From contig NZ_SRUZ01000003.1 in the NCBI RefSeq assembly GCF_004791165.1, positions 890,858 through 954,857 on the forward strand: 64,000 nt of DNA. The letters are read 5' to 3'. The notes beneath the pieces were generated by a model. The model was not told the DNA's origin, did no database searches, and worked only from the letters and a program-made list of their open reading frames with translations. Numbering within the stretch: position 1 is the stretch's first letter; every line of letters begins with the position of its first letter. The translations under genes and the position numbers were made by a program. This stretch comes from Mesorhizobium sp. M8A.F.Ca.ET.218.01.1.1 (lineage in GTDB: Bacteria > Pseudomonadota > Alphaproteobacteria > Rhizobiales > Rhizobiaceae). Below are positions 1 to 10,109 of the stretch, piece by piece.

Positions 1-1
1 C

Positions 2-199
2 GCCAAGAAGGCGTCGAAGCCGGAAATCAAGGCCGCCGTCGAAGCGCTGTTCGGCGTCAAGGTGATGGCCGTGAACACGCTTGTCCGCAAGGGCAAGATC
101 AAGCGCTTCCGCGGCACGATCGGCCGCCAGAGCGACGTCAAGAAGGCGATCGTGACGCTGGCCGACGGCCAGTCGATCGACGTCGCGACGGGTCTCTGA
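2..199 (+). CDS. rplW: 50S ribosomal protein L23, C-terminal part (gene cut by window start)
   Basis: The frame is open from the first bases to a TGA at 197-199 and encodes the last 65 residues of L23. The stretch [19 protein letters not shown] is typical of the L23 C-terminal half. L23 binds 23S rRNA at the exit tunnel and docks trigger factor and SRP. The rplB start follows 22 nt downstream, as expected in the S10 operon. The 5' part lies outside the window. Confidence 0.95.
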   Translation, partial: AKKASKPEIKAAVEALFGVKVMAVNTLVRKGKIKRFRGTIGRQSDVKKAIVTLADGQSIDVATGL

Positions 200-221
200 G
201 CAAGGCCGCGAGGACAGGACA

Positions 222-1055
222 ATGGCACTTAAGAAATTCAACCCGATAACGCCGAGCACCCGCCAGCTGGTCATCGTCGACCGCTCGGGCCTCTACAAGG
301 GCAAGCCCGTCAAGGGCCTGACCGAAGGCCTGACCAAGTCGGGCGGCCGCAACAATTACGGCCGCATCACGGCCCGCTTCATCGGCGGCGGTCACAAGCG
401 TTCGTACCGCATCATCGACTTCAAGCGCCGCAAGTTCGACGTCGTCGGCACGGTCGAGCGCATCGAATACGATCCGAACCGCACCGCCTTCATCGCGCTG
501 ATCAAGTATGATGATGGTGAGCTGTCCTACATCATTGCTCCGCAGCGCCTGGCTCCCGGCGACAAGATCGTGGCGGGCGAAGCCGTCGACGTGAAGCCGG
601 GCAACGCGATGCCGCTGGCCTCGATGCCGGTTGGCACCATCGTCCACAACATCGAGCTGAAGCCGGGCAAGGGCGCCCAGGTTGCCCGCTCCGCGGGTGG
701 TTACGGCCAGCTGGTCGGCCGTGACCAGGGCATGGCGATCCTGCGCCTCAACTCGGGTGAGCAGCGTGTCGTTCACGGCTCCTGCATGGCCACCGTCGGT
801 GCCGTGTCCAATCCGGACCACGGCAACATCAATGACGGCAAGGCCGGCCGCACGGTTTGGCGCGGCAAGCGTCCGCACAATCGCGGCGTGACCATGAACC
901 CGGTCGACCATCCGCACGGCGGCGGCGAAGGCCGCACCTCCGGTGGCCGTCATCCGGTCAGCCCGTGGGGCAAGCCGACCAAAGGCAAGAAGACGCGGTC
1001 CAACAAGGCGACCGACAAGTTCATCCTGCGCTCGCGCCATCAGCGCAAGAGCTAA
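222..1055 (+). CDS. rplB: 50S ribosomal protein L2
   Basis: This encodes 277 residues, the normal length for L2, which binds 23S rRNA near the peptidyl transferase centre and helps subunit association. The start [15 protein letters not shown] and the C-terminal segment [20 protein letters not shown], which includes the conserved His-rich loop, are diagnostic. An AGGACAGGAC purine-rich stretch precedes the ATG. It sits between rplW and rpsS as in other S10 operons. Confidence 0.99.
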   Translation: MALKKFNPITPSTRQLVIVDRSGLYKGKPVKGLTEGLTKSGGRNNYGRITARFIGGGHKRSYRIIDFKRRKFDVVGTVERIEYDPNRTAFIALIKYDDGELSYIIAPQRLAPGDKIVAGEAVDVKPGNAMPLASMPVGTIVHNIELKPGKGAQVARSAGGYGQLVGRDQGMAILRLNSGEQRVVHGSCMATVGAVSNPDHGNINDGKAGRTVWRGKRPHNRGVTMNPVDHPHGGGEGRTSGGRHPVSPWGKPTKGKKTRSNKATDKFILRSRHQRKS

Positions 1056-1071
1056 GAAGAGGTAACGCCAA

Positions 1072-1350
1072 GTGACTCGTTCTATTTGGAAAGGCCCCTT
1101 CATCGACGGCTACCTTCTCAAGAAGGTGGATAAGGTTCGTGAAGGTGGTCGCAATGAGGTGATCAAGATGTGGAGCCGTCGCTCCACCATCCTGCCGCAG
1201 TTCGTCGGCTTCACCTTCGGTGTCTACAACGGCCAGAAGCACGTTCCCGTCGCGGTGAACGAGGACATGGTCGGTCACAAGTTCGGTGAATTCGCTCCGA
1301 CGCGGACCTATTACGGTCACGGCGCGGATAAGAAGGCGAAGAGGAAATAA
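1072..1350 (+). CDS. rpsS: 30S ribosomal protein S19
   Basis: This encodes 92 residues starting from GTG: the sequence reads AAGAGGTAACGCCAAGTGACTCG, with AGAGG as the Shine-Dalgarno. The [17 protein letters not shown] start and the [16 protein letters not shown] end are hallmarks of S19, which contacts 16S rRNA in the head near S13. It is 16 nt after rplB and 2 nt before rplV. Confidence 0.98.
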   Translation: MTRSIWKGPFIDGYLLKKVDKVREGGRNEVIKMWSRRSTILPQFVGFTFGVYNGQKHVPVAVNEDMVGHKFGEFAPTRTYYGHGADKKAKRK

Positions 1351-1352
1351 TC

Positions 1353-1742
1353 ATGGGCAAGGCCAAAGCTCCGCGCAGGCTTGCTGACAACGAAGCGCGC
1401 GCCGTGTTGCGCACGATCCGTATCAGCCCGCAGAAGCTGAACCTGGTTGCCGCGCTGATCCGCGGCAAGAAGGTCGCGACAGCGCTTTCCGATCTCGAAT
1501 TCTCGGCCAAGCGGATTTCCGGCACGGTCAAGAAGACGCTGGAATCGGCAATCGCCAACGCGGAAAACAACCACGACCTCGACGTCGATGCGCTGATCGT
1601 GGCGGAAGCCTATGTCGGCAAGTCGATCGTCATGAAGCGGTTCCACGCTCGTGGCCGCGGTCGCGCCAGCCGTATCGAGAAGCCGTTCTCGCACCTCACG
1701 ATCGTCGTTCGTGAAGTCGAAGAAAAAGGGGAGGCCGCATAA
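1353..1742 (+). CDS. rplV: 50S ribosomal protein L22
   Basis: This encodes 129 residues. L22 binds 23S rRNA and its beta-hairpin lines the exit tunnel; the conserved hairpin region [21 protein letters not shown] is present near residues 90-110. The TAA overlaps the ATG of rpsC (TAATG), which suggests translational coupling. Confidence 0.98.
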   Translation: MGKAKAPRRLADNEARAVLRTIRISPQKLNLVAALIRGKKVATALSDLEFSAKRISGTVKKTLESAIANAENNHDLDVDALIVAEAYVGKSIVMKRFHARGRGRASRIEKPFSHLTIVVREVEEKGEAA

Positions 1743-2467
1743 TGGGCCAGAAAGTCAATCCGATCGGTCTTCGCCTCGGCATCAACCGCACCTGGGATTC
1801 GCGCTGGTTCGCGAACACCGGCGAGTACGGCAAGCTGCTGCATGAGGACATCAAGATCCGCAAGTATCTTGAGAAGGAGCTCAAGCAGGCCGCGATCTCC
1901 AAGGTCGTGATCGAGCGTCCGCACAAGAAGTGCCGCGTCACCATCCATGCCGCGCGCCCGGGTCTGATCATTGGCAAGAAGGGCGCCGACATCGAGAAGC
2001 TTCGCAAGAAGCTGATGGAGATGACGAAGTCCGAGACGCACCTCAACATCGTCGAAGTGCGCAAGCCGGAAATCGACGCGACCCTGGTCGCCCAGTCGAT
2101 CGCCCAGCAGCTCGAGCGCCGCATCGCGTTCCGCCGCGCCATGAAGCGTGCCGTGCAGTCGGCCATGCGCCTCGGTGCCGAAGGCATCCGCATCAACTGC
2201 GCCGGCCGTCTTGGCGGCGCCGAGATCGCGCGCATGGAATGGTACCGTGAAGGTCGCGTGCCGCTGCATACGCTGCGCGCCGATGTCGACTACGGCACGG
2301 CCGAGGCGAATACGGCTTACGGCATTTGTGGCGTCAAGGTCTGGGTATTCAAGGGCGAGATCCTCGAGCACGATCCGATGGCTTCGGAGCGTCGTGCGAC
2401 CGAGGGCGATGCCGCGCATGGCGGTGGTGGTGATCGCGAACGCGGTCGTCGTCGCGAAAACGCCTGA
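1742..2467 (+). CDS. rpsC: 30S ribosomal protein S3
   Basis: This encodes 241 residues. S3 lines the mRNA entry channel and contributes to the ribosome's helicase activity. The KH motif [18 protein letters not shown] and the start [14 protein letters not shown] are visible. The C-terminus is a Gly/Arg-rich tail ([15 protein letters not shown]), as in other alphaproteobacterial S3 proteins. It overlaps rplV by one base. Confidence 0.99.
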   Translation: MGQKVNPIGLRLGINRTWDSRWFANTGEYGKLLHEDIKIRKYLEKELKQAAISKVVIERPHKKCRVTIHAARPGLIIGKKGADIEKLRKKLMEMTKSETHLNIVEVRKPEIDATLVAQSIAQQLERRIAFRRAMKRAVQSAMRLGAEGIRINCAGRLGGAEIARMEWYREGRVPLHTLRADVDYGTAEANTAYGICGVKVWVFKGEILEHDPMASERRATEGDAAHGGGGDRERGRRRENA

Positions 2468-2494
2468 GACATTTAGGAATTTGGAGTTAGAACG

Positions 2495-2908
2495 ATGCTG
2501 CAGCCAAAGCGCACAAAGTTCCGCAAGCAGTTCAAGGGCCGTATCCATGGTACCGCAAAGGGCGGCACCAACCTGGATTTCGGTGGTTTCGGGCTGAAGG
2601 CGCTTGAGCCGAACCGCGTCACCGCGCGTGAGATCGAGGCGGCCCGCCGCGCGATCACTCGCGAAATGAAGCGCGCTGGCCGCGTCTGGATCCGTATTTT
2701 CCCGGACGTGCCGGTCACGTCGAAGCCGACCGAAGTCCGCATGGGCAAGGGCAAGGGCGCGGTCGACTACTGGGCGGCGCGCGTCAAGCCGGGCCGCATC
2801 ATGTTCGAGATCGACGGCGTCAATGAAGAAACCGCCCGTGAGGCGCTGCGTCTCGGCGCGGCCAAGCTCTCGGTCAGGACGCGCTTCGTACAGCGCATCG
2901 CAGAATAA
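2495..2908 (+). CDS. rplP: 50S ribosomal protein L16
   Basis: This encodes 137 residues. L16 organises the A-site region of 23S rRNA. The start [16 protein letters not shown] and the segment [20 protein letters not shown] are family signatures. It lies 27 nt after rpsC and 13 nt before rpmC. Confidence 0.99.
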   Translation: MLQPKRTKFRKQFKGRIHGTAKGGTNLDFGGFGLKALEPNRVTAREIEAARRAITREMKRAGRVWIRIFPDVPVTSKPTEVRMGKGKGAVDYWAARVKPGRIMFEIDGVNEETAREALRLGAAKLSVRTRFVQRIAE

Positions 2909-2921
2909 GGACGGGCTGATC

Positions 2922-3122
2922 ATGAAAGCCGAAGATATCCGGACCAAGACCCAGGACCAGCTGACCGACGACCTGGCCAGCCTGAAGAAGGAGCAGTTCA
3001 ACCTGCGCTTCCAGAAGGCCACCGGCCAGCTCGAGAAGACCGCGCGCGTGAGGCAGGTTCGTAAGGACATTGCGCGTATCAAGACCATCGCTGCGGAAAA
3101 GTCCGCGGCCAAGAAGGCTTAA
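2922..3122 (+). CDS. rpmC: 50S ribosomal protein L29
   Basis: This encodes 66 residues from ATG at 2922; the frame is open further upstream but overlaps rplP, and only this start gives the L29 N-terminus [14 protein letters not shown]. The core [18 protein letters not shown] is typical. L29 sits beside L23 at the tunnel exit. AAGGACGG upstream is the likely ribosome binding site. Confidence 0.97.
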   Translation: MKAEDIRTKTQDQLTDDLASLKKEQFNLRFQKATGQLEKTARVRQVRKDIARIKTIAAEKSAAKKA

Positions 3123-3133
3123 GGACGAAAACC

Positions 3134-3373
3134 ATGCCAAAGCGCATTCTGCAGGGCACCGTCGTCAGCGACAAGAACGAGAAGACGGTTGTCGTCAAGG
3201 TCGAACGGCGCTTCACGCATCCCGTGATGAAGAAGACCGTGCGCATGACCAAGAAGTACAAGGCGCACGACGAGAACAACGCCCACAAGGTCGGCGATCA
3301 GGTGTTCATCCAGGAATCGAAGCCGATTTCCAAGGATAAGCGCTGGATCGTCGTGTCCTCGGACCAGGCGTAA
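3134..3373 (+). CDS. rpsQ: 30S ribosomal protein S17
   Basis: This encodes 79 residues. S17 is a primary 16S rRNA binder with an OB fold. The start [20 protein letters not shown] and the segment [20 protein letters not shown] are characteristic. It lies 11 nt after rpmC. A 72-nt gap with a hairpin follows before rplN. Confidence 0.98.
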   Translation: MPKRILQGTVVSDKNEKTVVVKVERRFTHPVMKKTVRMTKKYKAHDENNAHKVGDQVFIQESKPISKDKRWIVVSSDQA

Positions 3374-3393
3374 ACAAACGAATTTTGGACAGA

Positions 3394-3420
3394 CCGGGGA
3401 GGGGCTTCGAGCCCGTCCCG
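3394..3420 (+). other. Hairpin between rpsQ and rplN
   Basis: The sequence CGGGGAGGGGCTTCGAGCCCGTCCCG folds as an inner stem GGGCT/AGCCC over a TCG loop, with an outer CGGG/CCCG pairing and small mismatches. It has no T-run, so it is not a classical terminator. It may be an mRNA processing or stability element at the S10/spc operon junction. Confidence 0.4.
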
Positions 3421-3445
3421 TTAGGAAAGAAGAAGGCGGCCAGTC

Positions 3446-3814
3446 ATGATTCAGATGCAAACAAACCTCGACGTGGCGGATAATTCCGGCGCGCGTCGTG
3501 TCATGTGCATCAAGGTGCTGGGCGGCTCGAAGCGGAAATACGCTTCCGTGGGCGACATCATCGTGGTGTCGATCAAGGAAGCCATTCCGCGCGGCCGCGT
3601 TAAGAAGGGCGATGTGATGAAGGCGGTCGTGGTTCGCACGGCCAAGGACATCCGCCGCCCGGACGGCAGCGTGATCCGTTTCGACAAGAACGCGGCCGTT
3701 CTCGTCGACAACAAGAAAGAGCCGATCGGCACGCGTATCTTCGGACCGGTTCCGCGCGAACTTCGCGCCAAGAACCACATGAAGATCATCTCGCTCGCGC
3801 CTGAAGTGCTGTAA
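3446..3814 (+). CDS. rplN: 50S ribosomal protein L14
   Basis: This encodes 122 residues, the standard length. [20 protein letters not shown] and [17 protein letters not shown] are L14 signatures. L14 forms part of the inter-subunit bridge and is the RsfS silencing-factor docking site in bacteria. It is the first gene of the classical spc operon and is preceded by an AGGAAAGAAGAAGG purine stretch. Confidence 0.99.
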   Translation: MIQMQTNLDVADNSGARRVMCIKVLGGSKRKYASVGDIIVVSIKEAIPRGRVKKGDVMKAVVVRTAKDIRRPDGSVIRFDKNAAVLVDNKKEPIGTRIFGPVPRELRAKNHMKIISLAPEVL

Positions 3815-3826
3815 GGAGCCGGACCA

Positions 3827-4141
3827 ATGCAAAAGATTAGAAAAGGCGACAAGGTCGTCGTGCTGGCCGGCAAGGACAAGGGCCGTTCGGGCGAAGTCCT
3901 TTCGGTTCAGCCGAAGGATGACACCGCGCTGGTGCGCGGCGTCAACATGATCCGTCGTCACCAGAAGCAGTCCCAGTCCCAAGAGGGCGGGATCATTACC
4001 AAGGAAGCGCCGATCCAGCTGTCGAACATCGCGCTGGCCGACCCGAAGGATGGCAAGCCGACCCGCGTCGGTTTCATCTTCCAGAAGGACGGCAAGAAGG
4101 TGCGCGTCGCCAAGCGCTCGGGAGAAGTCATCAATGGCTAA
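3827..4141 (+). CDS. rplX: 50S ribosomal protein L24
   Basis: This encodes 104 residues. The N-terminal KOW motif ([20 protein letters not shown]) identifies L24, an assembly initiator for the 50S subunit. It overlaps the start of rplE by 8 nt, so the two are probably translationally coupled. Confidence 0.98.
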   Translation: MQKIRKGDKVVVLAGKDKGRSGEVLSVQPKDDTALVRGVNMIRRHQKQSQSQEGGIITKEAPIQLSNIALADPKDGKPTRVGFIFQKDGKKVRVAKRSGEVING

Positions 4142-4712
4142 GGCTCAAACCAAGCAGGCGACCGCCAACAACACGCCGCGCCTCAAGCAGGTCTACAACG
4201 AGACCATTCGCAAGGCGCTGCAGGAGCAGTTCGGCTACGACAACGACATGCAGGTTCCGCGCCTCGACAAGATCGTGCTGAACATGGGTGTCGGCGAAGC
4301 GACCGCAGATTCGAAGAAGCCTTCGGTCGCGGCCGAAGATCTGGCGATGATCGCCGGCCAGAAGGCCGTCGTCACCCGCGCCCGCAATTCGATCGCTGGC
4401 TTCAAGGTCCGCGAGAACATGCCGATCGGCGCCAAGGTCACGCTGCGCAAGGAACGTATGTACGAGTTCCTCGACCGCCTCGTGAACATCGCGCTGCCGC
4501 GCGTCCGCGACTTCCGCGGACTGAACCCCAAGAGCTTCGATGGCCGTGGCAACTACGCCATGGGCATCAAGGAGCACATCGTGTTCCCGGAGATCAACTA
4601 CGACAAGGTTGATCAGATCTGGGGCATGGACGTCATCGTTTGTACGACTGCGAAGACGGACGACGAAGCCAGGGCTTTGCTCAAGGCTTTCAACTTCCCC
4701 TTCCGCCAGTAA
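4134..4712 (+). CDS. rplE: 50S ribosomal protein L5
   Basis: This encodes 192 residues from ATG 4134, giving the N-terminus [19 protein letters not shown]; the open frame extends upstream only into rplX. L5 binds 5S rRNA and contacts the P-site t[19 protein letters not shown] and [18 protein letters not shown] are signature segments. The short extra N-terminus before the conserved core is common in rhizobia. Confidence 0.98.
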   Translation: MAKAQTKQATANNTPRLKQVYNETIRKALQEQFGYDNDMQVPRLDKIVLNMGVGEATADSKKPSVAAEDLAMIAGQKAVVTRARNSIAGFKVRENMPIGAKVTLRKERMYEFLDRLVNIALPRVRDFRGLNPKSFDGRGNYAMGIKEHIVFPEINYDKVDQIWGMDVIVCTTAKTDDEARALLKAFNFPFRQ

Positions 4713-4739
4713 CGGCAGCGAGAAAAGGAAAAATCTGAA

Positions 4740-5045
4740 ATGGCAAAGACCAGCTCAGTCGAGAAGAACAACAGGCGCCGCAAGCTTGCCGACCAGTACG
4801 GTCCCAAGCGCGCTGCGCTGAAGGCGATCATCATGGATCAGTCCAAGCCGATGGAAGAGCGCTTCCGCGCTCAGCTGAAGCTTGCTGCCCTGCCGCGCAA
4901 CTCGGCCAAGATCCGCATCCGCAACCGCTGCGAAGTCACCGGCCGTCCGCGGGCCTATTATCGCAAGCTCAAAGTATCGCGCATCGCGCTTCGGGATCTC
5001 GGCAACAACGGCCAGATCCCGGGCCTGGTCAAGTCGAGCTGGTAA
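4740..5045 (+). CDS. rpsN: 30S ribosomal protein S14
   Basis: This encodes 101 residues, the long zinc-free form of S14. The CxxC zinc ligands of the short form are absent and only the single Cys of [17 protein letters not shown] is seen. S14 lies in the 30S head. AAAAGGAAAAATCTGAA precedes the ATG. Confidence 0.98.
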   Translation: MAKTSSVEKNNRRRKLADQYGPKRAALKAIIMDQSKPMEERFRAQLKLAALPRNSAKIRIRNRCEVTGRPRAYYRKLKVSRIALRDLGNNGQIPGLVKSSW

Positions 5046-5057
5046 GGAGGACATAAC

Positions 5058-5456
5058 ATGTCATTGAGCGATCCTCTCGGCGATATGCTGACCCGCATCC
5101 GCAACGCCTATGGCCGCAAGAAGTCGAGTGTCTCGACGCCGGCCTCGCGTCTGCGCACCCGCGTCCTCGACGTGCTGAAGGCTGAAGGCTATATCCGCGA
5201 TTACAGCCAGACCGACTTCGACAACGGCAAGTCCGAGATCGAAATCGAGCTGAAGTATTTCGACGGTGCTCCGGTCGTGCGTGAAATCGCCCGCGTTTCG
5301 AAGCCCGGCCGCCGCGTTTACGTTTCGGCCAAGTCGATCCCGCACGTCGCCAACGGCCTCGGCATCGCCATCCTTTCGACACCGAAGGGCGTGATGGCCG
5401 ACCACGAAGCACGCGAGCAGAACGTCGGCGGCGAGATCCTCTGCCAGATCTTCTGA
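5058..5456 (+). CDS. rpsH: 30S ribosomal protein S8
   Basis: This encodes 132 residues. S8 is a primary binder of the 16S central domain and, in E. coli, the translational repressor of the spc operon. The start [17 protein letters not shown] and the C-terminal segment [20 protein letters not shown] are diagnostic. AAGGAGGACATAAC gives a near-perfect ribosome binding site. Confidence 0.99.
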   Translation: MSLSDPLGDMLTRIRNAYGRKKSSVSTPASRLRTRVLDVLKAEGYIRDYSQTDFDNGKSEIEIELKYFDGAPVVREIARVSKPGRRVYVSAKSIPHVANGLGIAILSTPKGVMADHEAREQNVGGEILCQIF

Positions 5457-5485
5457 TCTGGCAGCTCACCGCAAATTGGAATCCG

Positions 5486-5507
5486 GTCTTCGGATCGTTC
5501 CGAAGAC
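5486..5507 (+). other. Perfect 9-bp hairpin between rpsH and rplF
   Basis: GTCTTCGGA (5486-5494) and TCCGAAGAC (5499-5507) are perfect inverted repeats around TCGT, in the 88-nt gap between S8 and L6. There is no T-run. It could be an RNA processing site or an r-protein-binding leader structure; the sequence does not decide between these. Confidence 0.45.
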
Positions 5508-5544
5508 AGAGACCTGAAACAAGAGAAGTGACGAGGACAACAAA

Positions 5545-6078
5545 ATGTCTCGTATTGGAAAGAAACCCGTTTCGCTGCCGCAGGGCGTGACCGCGACCGT
5601 CAACGGCCAGACCGTGACGGCGAAGGGCCCCAAGGGCGAGCTGAAGTTCGTGGTGAACGACGAAGTGCTGGTCAAGATGGAAGGCAGCGAGATCGCTGTC
5701 CAGCCGCGCGACCAGACCAAGACCGCCCGGTCCAAGTGGGGCATGTCGCGCACGCAGATCGTCAACATCCTGCAGGGTGTGAAGGACGGCTTCGAGAAGA
5801 AGCTCGAGATCACCGGCGTCGGCTATCGCGCCGCTTTGCAGGGTAAGAACCTGCAGCTGGCTCTTGGCTTCAGCCATGATGTCGTCTACGAGACGCCGGC
5901 CGGCATCACGATCACCGTGCCGAAGCCGACCGAAATCACCGTGGCCGGCATCGACAAGCAGCAGGTCGGCCAGGTTGCCGCGGAGATCCGCGAATACCGT
6001 GGTCCCGAGCCTTACAAGGGCAAGGGCGTCCGTTATGCTGGCGAGAAGATCGTCCGCAAGGAAGGCAAGAAGAAGTAA
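5545..6078 (+). CDS. rplF: 50S ribosomal protein L6
   Basis: This encodes 177 residues. L6 lies near the GTPase-associated region of the 50S subunit. The start [19 protein letters not shown] and the C-terminal segment [20 protein letters not shown] are family signatures. It is preceded by a hairpin-containing gap and followed by a structured 138-nt gap before rplR. Confidence 0.99.
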   Translation: MSRIGKKPVSLPQGVTATVNGQTVTAKGPKGELKFVVNDEVLVKMEGSEIAVQPRDQTKTARSKWGMSRTQIVNILQGVKDGFEKKLEITGVGYRAALQGKNLQLALGFSHDVVYETPAGITITVPKPTEITVAGIDKQQVGQVAAEIREYRGPEPYKGKGVRYAGEKIVRKEGKKK

Positions 6079-6084
6079 TCGGTT

Positions 6085-6126
6085 TGGCTTGGAAAAGTCG
6101 CGGACTTTTCGGACAGGACCAAGCCA
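6085..6126 (+). other. Two-tier hairpin between rplF and rplR
   Basis: The outer arms TGGCTTGG (6085-6092) and CCAAGCCA (6119-6126) are perfect complements. They enclose the inner perfect arms GAAAAGTC (6092-6099) and GACTTTTC (6103-6110) around GCG. No T-run follows directly. It lies in an unusually long gap (6079-6216) for this operon and is probably an RNA structural element. Confidence 0.5.
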
Positions 6127-6216
6127 CGGAAGTGTAACGCCGCGGGGAGCGGTCGCGGGAGGCGCTTCGCCTACCGCATATGGCGGCCCCCGTTTTTTGA
6201 AGGCAAGGAAGACATC

Positions 6217-6576
6217 ATGGGTACCAAGGAAGCCATCCAGCGCCGTGCGCAACGCGTCCGCCGCCAGATCAAGAAAGTCGCCGGCGAACGTCCGCGTCTT
6301 TCGGTGCACCGCACGTCGAAGAACATCTACGTTCAGGTGATCGATGACGCCAAGGGCCACACCATCGCTGCCGCCTCGACGCTCGAGAAGGACCTCAAGG
6401 GGTCGCTCAAGACCGGCGCCGATACCGCCGCCGCCGCCGCAATCGGCAAGCTGATCGCCGAGCGCGCCACCAAGGCCGGCATCAAGGAAGTCGTTTTCGA
6501 CCGTGGCCCGTACATCTATCACGGCCGCGTCAAGGCGCTGGCCGAGGCTGCCCGCGAAGGCGGTCTCAGCTTCTGA
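6217..6576 (+). CDS. rplR: 50S ribosomal protein L18
   Basis: This encodes 119 residues. L18 binds 5S rRNA together with L5. The segments [23 protein letters not shown] and [26 protein letters not shown] are characteristic. The ATG at 6217 is preceded by AGGCAAGGAAGACATC. Confidence 0.98.
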   Translation: MGTKEAIQRRAQRVRRQIKKVAGERPRLSVHRTSKNIYVQVIDDAKGHTIAAASTLEKDLKGSLKTGADTAAAAAIGKLIAERATKAGIKEVVFDRGPYIYHGRVKALAEAAREGGLSF

Positions 6577-6652
6577 TTTTTCACCGTCGGCGACCCAAAG
6601 TGGCGCCGGCAATCAGCAACCCGTGCTTCCGGAAAAGAACAAGGAACAGGAT

Positions 6653-7216
6653 ATGGCACAGGAACGTAGGGAAGGCGGCCGCGGCCGCGAGCGTGAAGAG
6701 CGCGATGACGGCATGGTGGACAAGCTGGTCCACATCAATCGCGTCGCCAAGGTCGTCAAGGGTGGCCGCCGCTTCGGCTTCGCCGCGCTCGTCGTCGTCG
6801 GCGACCAGAAGGGCCGCGTCGGCTTCGGTCATGGCAAGGCGCGCGAAGTGCCGGAAGCCATCCGCAAGGCGACTGAATCGGCCAAGCGCGACATGATCTT
6901 CGTGCCGCTGCGCTCGGGCCGCACGCTGCATCACGACGTCGAAGGACGCTGGGGTGCGGGCCGCGTGCTGCTGCGCGCCGCCAAGCAGGGTACCGGCATC
7001 ATCGCCGGCGGCCCGATGCGCGCTGTCTTCGAGACGCTCGGCATGCATGACGTGGTCGCCAAGTCGATGGGGTCGTCGAACCCCTACAACATGGTTCGCG
7101 CCACCTTCGACGCGCTGAAGAGCCAGATGCATCCCAAGGATGTGGCTGCCGCGCGCGGCATCAAGTATTCGACCCTTCAGGCCCGCCGCGGCACCGCCGT
7201 TGCGGCTGAAGAATAG
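6653..7216 (+). CDS. rpsE: 30S ribosomal protein S5
   Basis: This encodes 187 residues from ATG 6653 ([14 protein letters not shown]); the upstream in-frame extension overlaps rplR and lacks homology. S5 has the double-stranded-RNA-binding fold seen in [20 protein letters not shown] and contributes to decoding fidelity. AAGGAACAGGAT provides the ribosome binding site. Confidence 0.98.
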   Translation: MAQERREGGRGREREERDDGMVDKLVHINRVAKVVKGGRRFGFAALVVVGDQKGRVGFGHGKAREVPEAIRKATESAKRDMIFVPLRSGRTLHHDVEGRWGAGRVLLRAAKQGTGIIAGGPMRAVFETLGMHDVVAKSMGSSNPYNMVRATFDALKSQMHPKDVAAARGIKYSTLQARRGTAVAAEE

Positions 7217-7240
7217 TCGATCTGACCAGGGATTTTGACC

Positions 7241-7438
7241 ATGGCCAAGAAAGCAACCAAGACCATCACCGTTGAGCAGATCGGTTCGCCGATCCGCCGC
7301 CCGAAGGAACAGCGCGCGACGCTGGTCGGCCTCGGCCTCAACAAGATGCACAAGCAGCGCACGCTGGAAGATACGCCCTCCGTGCGCGGCATGATCGCCG
7401 CCGTCCAGCATCTCGTCCGCGTTGTGGACGAGGGCTGA
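7241..7438 (+). CDS. rpmD: 50S ribosomal protein L30
   Basis: This encodes 65 residues from ATG 7241 ([18 protein letters not shown]). The [20 protein letters not shown] core is the L30 signature. L30 is a small 23S rRNA binder. A start two codons upstream is possible but would be weaker. It is followed by rplO after 22 nt. Confidence 0.96.
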   Translation: MAKKATKTITVEQIGSPIRRPKEQRATLVGLGLNKMHKQRTLEDTPSVRGMIAAVQHLVRVVDEG

Positions 7439-7460
7439 GCCAAAGCGCAGGAGAAGCAAG

Positions 7461-7934
7461 ATGAAACTCAACGATCTGCGTGACAAGGACGGCGCGACGC
7501 ACTCCAAGAAGCGTCTCGGCCGCGGTATCGGCTCCGGTTCGGGCAAGACCGCCGGTCGCGGCGTCAAGGGCCAGAAGGCGCGCTCCGGCGTTGCCGTCAA
7601 CGGCTTCGAGGGTGGCCAGATGCCGCTTTACAGGCGCCTGCCGAAGCGTGGCTTCAACAACATCTTCGCCAAGAGCTTCGTTGTCGTCTCGCTGGCCCGC
7701 ATCCAGGAAGCCGTCGATGCCAAGAAGCTCGACGCCAAGGCGACCGTGACGGCCGAGGCGCTTGTCGCCGCCGGCGTCATCCGTCGCGTCAAGGATGGCG
7801 TGCGCGTGCTGTCCGATGGCGAACTCAAGGCCAAGCTCGCCTTCGACGTCGCTGGCGCCTCCAAGGCCGCGATCGAGAAGATCGAAAAGGCCGGTGGGTC
7901 GGTCAAGCTGCCGGAAAAGGCAGCTGCCGAGTAA
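7461..7934 (+). CDS. rplO: 50S ribosomal protein L15
   Basis: This encodes 157 residues from ATG 7461, with CAGGAGAAGCAAG as the ribosome binding site. [20 protein letters not shown] and the Gly-rich segment [20 protein letters not shown] are L15 hallmarks. L15 is a late assembly protein of the 50S subunit. Confidence 0.98.
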   Translation: MKLNDLRDKDGATHSKKRLGRGIGSGSGKTAGRGVKGQKARSGVAVNGFEGGQMPLYRRLPKRGFNNIFAKSFVVVSLARIQEAVDAKKLDAKATVTAEALVAAGVIRRVKDGVRVLSDGELKAKLAFDVAGASKAAIEKIEKAGGSVKLPEKAAAE

Positions 7935-8007
7935 CGGCAATTTGAAGCGCGGTCGGCAAGAGTGGCATCCGTTTTTGCTTTCGATCGCGCTTTGATCTGC
8001 TCAATTT

Positions 8008-8031
8008 AGCGGCCGCGTCAACGCGGCCGCT
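8008..8031 (+). other. Perfect 10-bp GC hairpin between rplO and secY
   Basis: AGCGGCCGCG (8008-8017) and CGCGGCCGCT (8022-8031) pair perfectly over TCAA. Only a weak T tract follows, so this is at best an attenuator. It lies in a 193-nt gap and may lower the expression of secY-adk relative to the ribosomal proteins. Confidence 0.4.
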
Positions 8032-8127
8032 TGCATGTTTACAGCCCGGAGCTTATCTCGTGAGCTTCGGTGAAACGCACCGCCTGACCTCACGGGCCAT
8101 CAAGCGTTACCAAGCGGAGAATCAGGC

Positions 8128-9468
8128 ATGGCTTCGGCTGCTGAACAACTAGCCTCGAATCTGAATTTCTCGGCCTTCGCCAAGGCGGAGGACCTGAAGA
8201 AACGCATCTGGTTCACCATCGGCGCGTTGCTCGTCTATCGCCTCGGCACCTACATCCCGCTTCCCGGCATCAATCCCGATGCCTTCGCCCAGGCCTTCTC
8301 CTCGCAGAGCAAGGGCGTGCTCGGCATGTTCAACATGTTCGCCGGCGGCGCCGTGCAGCGCATGGCGATCTTTGCGCTTGGCATCATGCCCTACATCTCC
8401 GCCTCCATCATCATGCAGTTGATGACATCGGTCATTCCCTCGCTGGAAGCGCTGAAGAAGGAAGGCGAGCAGGGCCGCAAGGTCATCAACCAGTACACGC
8501 GCTACGGCACCGTGCTGCTGGCGCTGGTGCAGGCCTACGGCATTTCGGTGGGGCTGGAGAACGGCAACGGCATCGTCAGCGACCCCGGCATGTTCTTCCG
8601 CATCTCCACCGTCGTCACGCTTGTCGGCGGCACCATGTTCCTGATGTGGCTCGGCGAGCAGATCACCGCGCGCGGCATCGGTAACGGTATCTCGCTCATC
8701 ATTTTCTCCGGCATCGTCGCTGGTCTTCCGCACGCCATTTCCGGCACGCTGGAGCTCGGCCGCACCGGCGCCCTGTCGACCGGCCTGATCCTGGCGATCA
8801 TCGTGCTGGCCATCGTCGTGATCGCGCTCATCGTCTTTTTCGAGCGCGCCCAGCGCCGCCTGCTGATCCAGTATCCGAAGCGCCAGGTCGGCAACCGCAT
8901 GTTCCAGGGCGATACCTCGCATTTGCCGCTCAAGCTCAACACGTCGGGCGTCATCCCGCCGATCTTCGCGTCGTCGCTGCTGCTGCTGCCGGCCACCGTC
9001 GCCGGCTTTTCGCAGACGACCAACATGCCGGCCTGGGCGAGCACCATCCTGGCCTCGCTCGGCCACGGCCAGCCGCTCTACATGGCATTCTACGCGGCGA
9101 TGATCGTGTTCTTCGCCTTCTTCTACACTGCGATTGTCTTCAACCCGAAGGACACCGCCGACCAGCTCAAGAAGCATTCGGGCTTCATCCCGGGCTATCG
9201 CCCGGGCGAGCGCACCGCCGATTACATCGATTACGTTCTCACCCGCATCACCGTCGTCGGCGCCATCTATCTGGTGCTGGTGTGCCTGCTGCCGGAGTTC
9301 CTGATCTCGGCGACTGGCGTACCATTCTACCTTGGTGGCACATCGCTTCTGATCGTGGTCAGTGTCACGCTCGATACGGTTGCGCAGATTCAGGGTCACC
9401 TGATCGCGCACCAGTATGAAGGCCTGATCAAGAAGTCGAAGCTGCGCGGGGGGAAGAAAGCCAGATGA
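8128..9468 (+). CDS. secY: Preprotein translocase subunit SecY
   Basis: This encodes 446 residues. SecY is the central channel of the Sec translocon in the inner membrane, working with SecE/SecG and SecA or the ribosome. About ten hydrophobic segments are visible. The segments [20 protein letters not shown] and [20 protein letters not shown] are SecY signatures. The stop overlaps the adk start by 4 nt (ATGA). Confidence 0.99.
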   Translation: MASAAEQLASNLNFSAFAKAEDLKKRIWFTIGALLVYRLGTYIPLPGINPDAFAQAFSSQSKGVLGMFNMFAGGAVQRMAIFALGIMPYISASIIMQLMTSVIPSLEALKKEGEQGRKVINQYTRYGTVLLALVQAYGISVGLENGNGIVSDPGMFFRISTVVTLVGGTMFLMWLGEQITARGIGNGISLIIFSGIVAGLPHAISGTLELGRTGALSTGLILAIIVLAIVVIALIVFFERAQRRLLIQYPKRQVGNRMFQGDTSHLPLKLNTSGVIPPIFASSLLLLPATVAGFSQTTNMPAWASTILASLGHGQPLYMAFYAAMIVFFAFFYTAIVFNPKDTADQLKKHSGFIPGYRPGERTADYIDYVLTRITVVGAIYLVLVCLLPEFLISATGVPFYLGGTSLLIVVSVTLDTVAQIQGHLIAHQYEGLIKKSKLRGGKKAR

Positions 9469-10061
9469 GGTTGATTTTGCTTGGGCCGCCGGGGGCGGGC
9501 AAGGGGACACAAGCACAAAGACTGGTAGAAAAACACGGCATTCCCCAGCTCTCGACGGGTGACATGCTGCGTGCCGCCGTCCAGGCGGGTACCGAGGTCG
9601 GCAAGCGCGCCAAGGCGGTGATGGATGCTGGAGAACTGGTATCCGACGCCATCGTCAACGCCATCGTCGCAGAACGTATCGATCAGGCCGACTGCGCCAA
9701 GGGGTTCATCCTCGACGGCTACCCGCGTACGCTTGTGCAGGCCGATGCGGTTGAATCGATGCTCTCGGAGCGCAGCATTGGTCTCGATACGGTTATCGAA
9801 CTGGTCGTCGATGACAGGGCTTTGGTCGGCCGCATCGTCAAGCGCGCCGATGATGCCAAGGCCGCCGGCCAGCCGGTGCGCAAGGACGACAATCCCGCTG
9901 TGTTCGAAGAGCGCCTGCGGGAGTACTACAAGAAGACCGCTCCGCTGACCGGCTACTACTATGCCAAGGGCAAGCTCAAGACTGTGGACGGCATGGCCAG
10001 TATCGACGCGGTGACCGCCGAGATCGAGACCGTGCTCGCCGCGGCCGCAAAGGCGCGGTAA
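9465..10061 (+). CDS. adk: Adenylate kinase, short-LID type
   Basis: This encodes 198 residues. It catalyses ATP + AMP <-> 2 ADP in the cytosol. The P-loop [10 protein letters not shown] is at residues 7-16, and DGYPRT marks the AMP site. The LID region ([20 protein letters not shown]) is short and lacks the four-Cys zinc motif of long forms, as is usual in alphaproteobacteria. It is coupled to secY through ATGA. Confidence 0.98.
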   Translation: MRLILLGPPGAGKGTQAQRLVEKHGIPQLSTGDMLRAAVQAGTEVGKRAKAVMDAGELVSDAIVNAIVAERIDQADCAKGFILDGYPRTLVQADAVESMLSERSIGLDTVIELVVDDRALVGRIVKRADDAKAAGQPVRKDDNPAVFEERLREYYKKTAPLTGYYYAKGKLKTVDGMASIDAVTAEIETVLAAAAKAR

Positions 10062-10080
10062 GGGAATTTAAAGATTAAGC

Positions 10081-10109
10081 TTGACGGAGACGGTTCGCTG
10101 CGGTATGGC
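10081..10109 (+). promoter_or_regulatory. Possible sigma-70 promoter for rpsM-rpsK-rpoA-rplQ
   Basis: TTGACG (10081-10086) is separated by 17 nt from TATGGC (10104-10109) in the 217-nt gap between adk and rpsM. The -35 box fits the alphaproteobacterial CTTGAC consensus, while the -10 box is weak. Whether this promoter is used is an inference. Confidence 0.35.

Noticed and set aside
1610..3112. Long minus-strand open frame across rplV-rpmC
   Set aside because: It is a shadow of ribosomal protein genes on the other strand, with no protein-like motifs.
8149..9516. Long minus-strand open frame across secY
   Set aside because: It is antisense to secY, rich in Asp/Arg/His/Gly as expected for a shadow frame, and has no recognisable domain.
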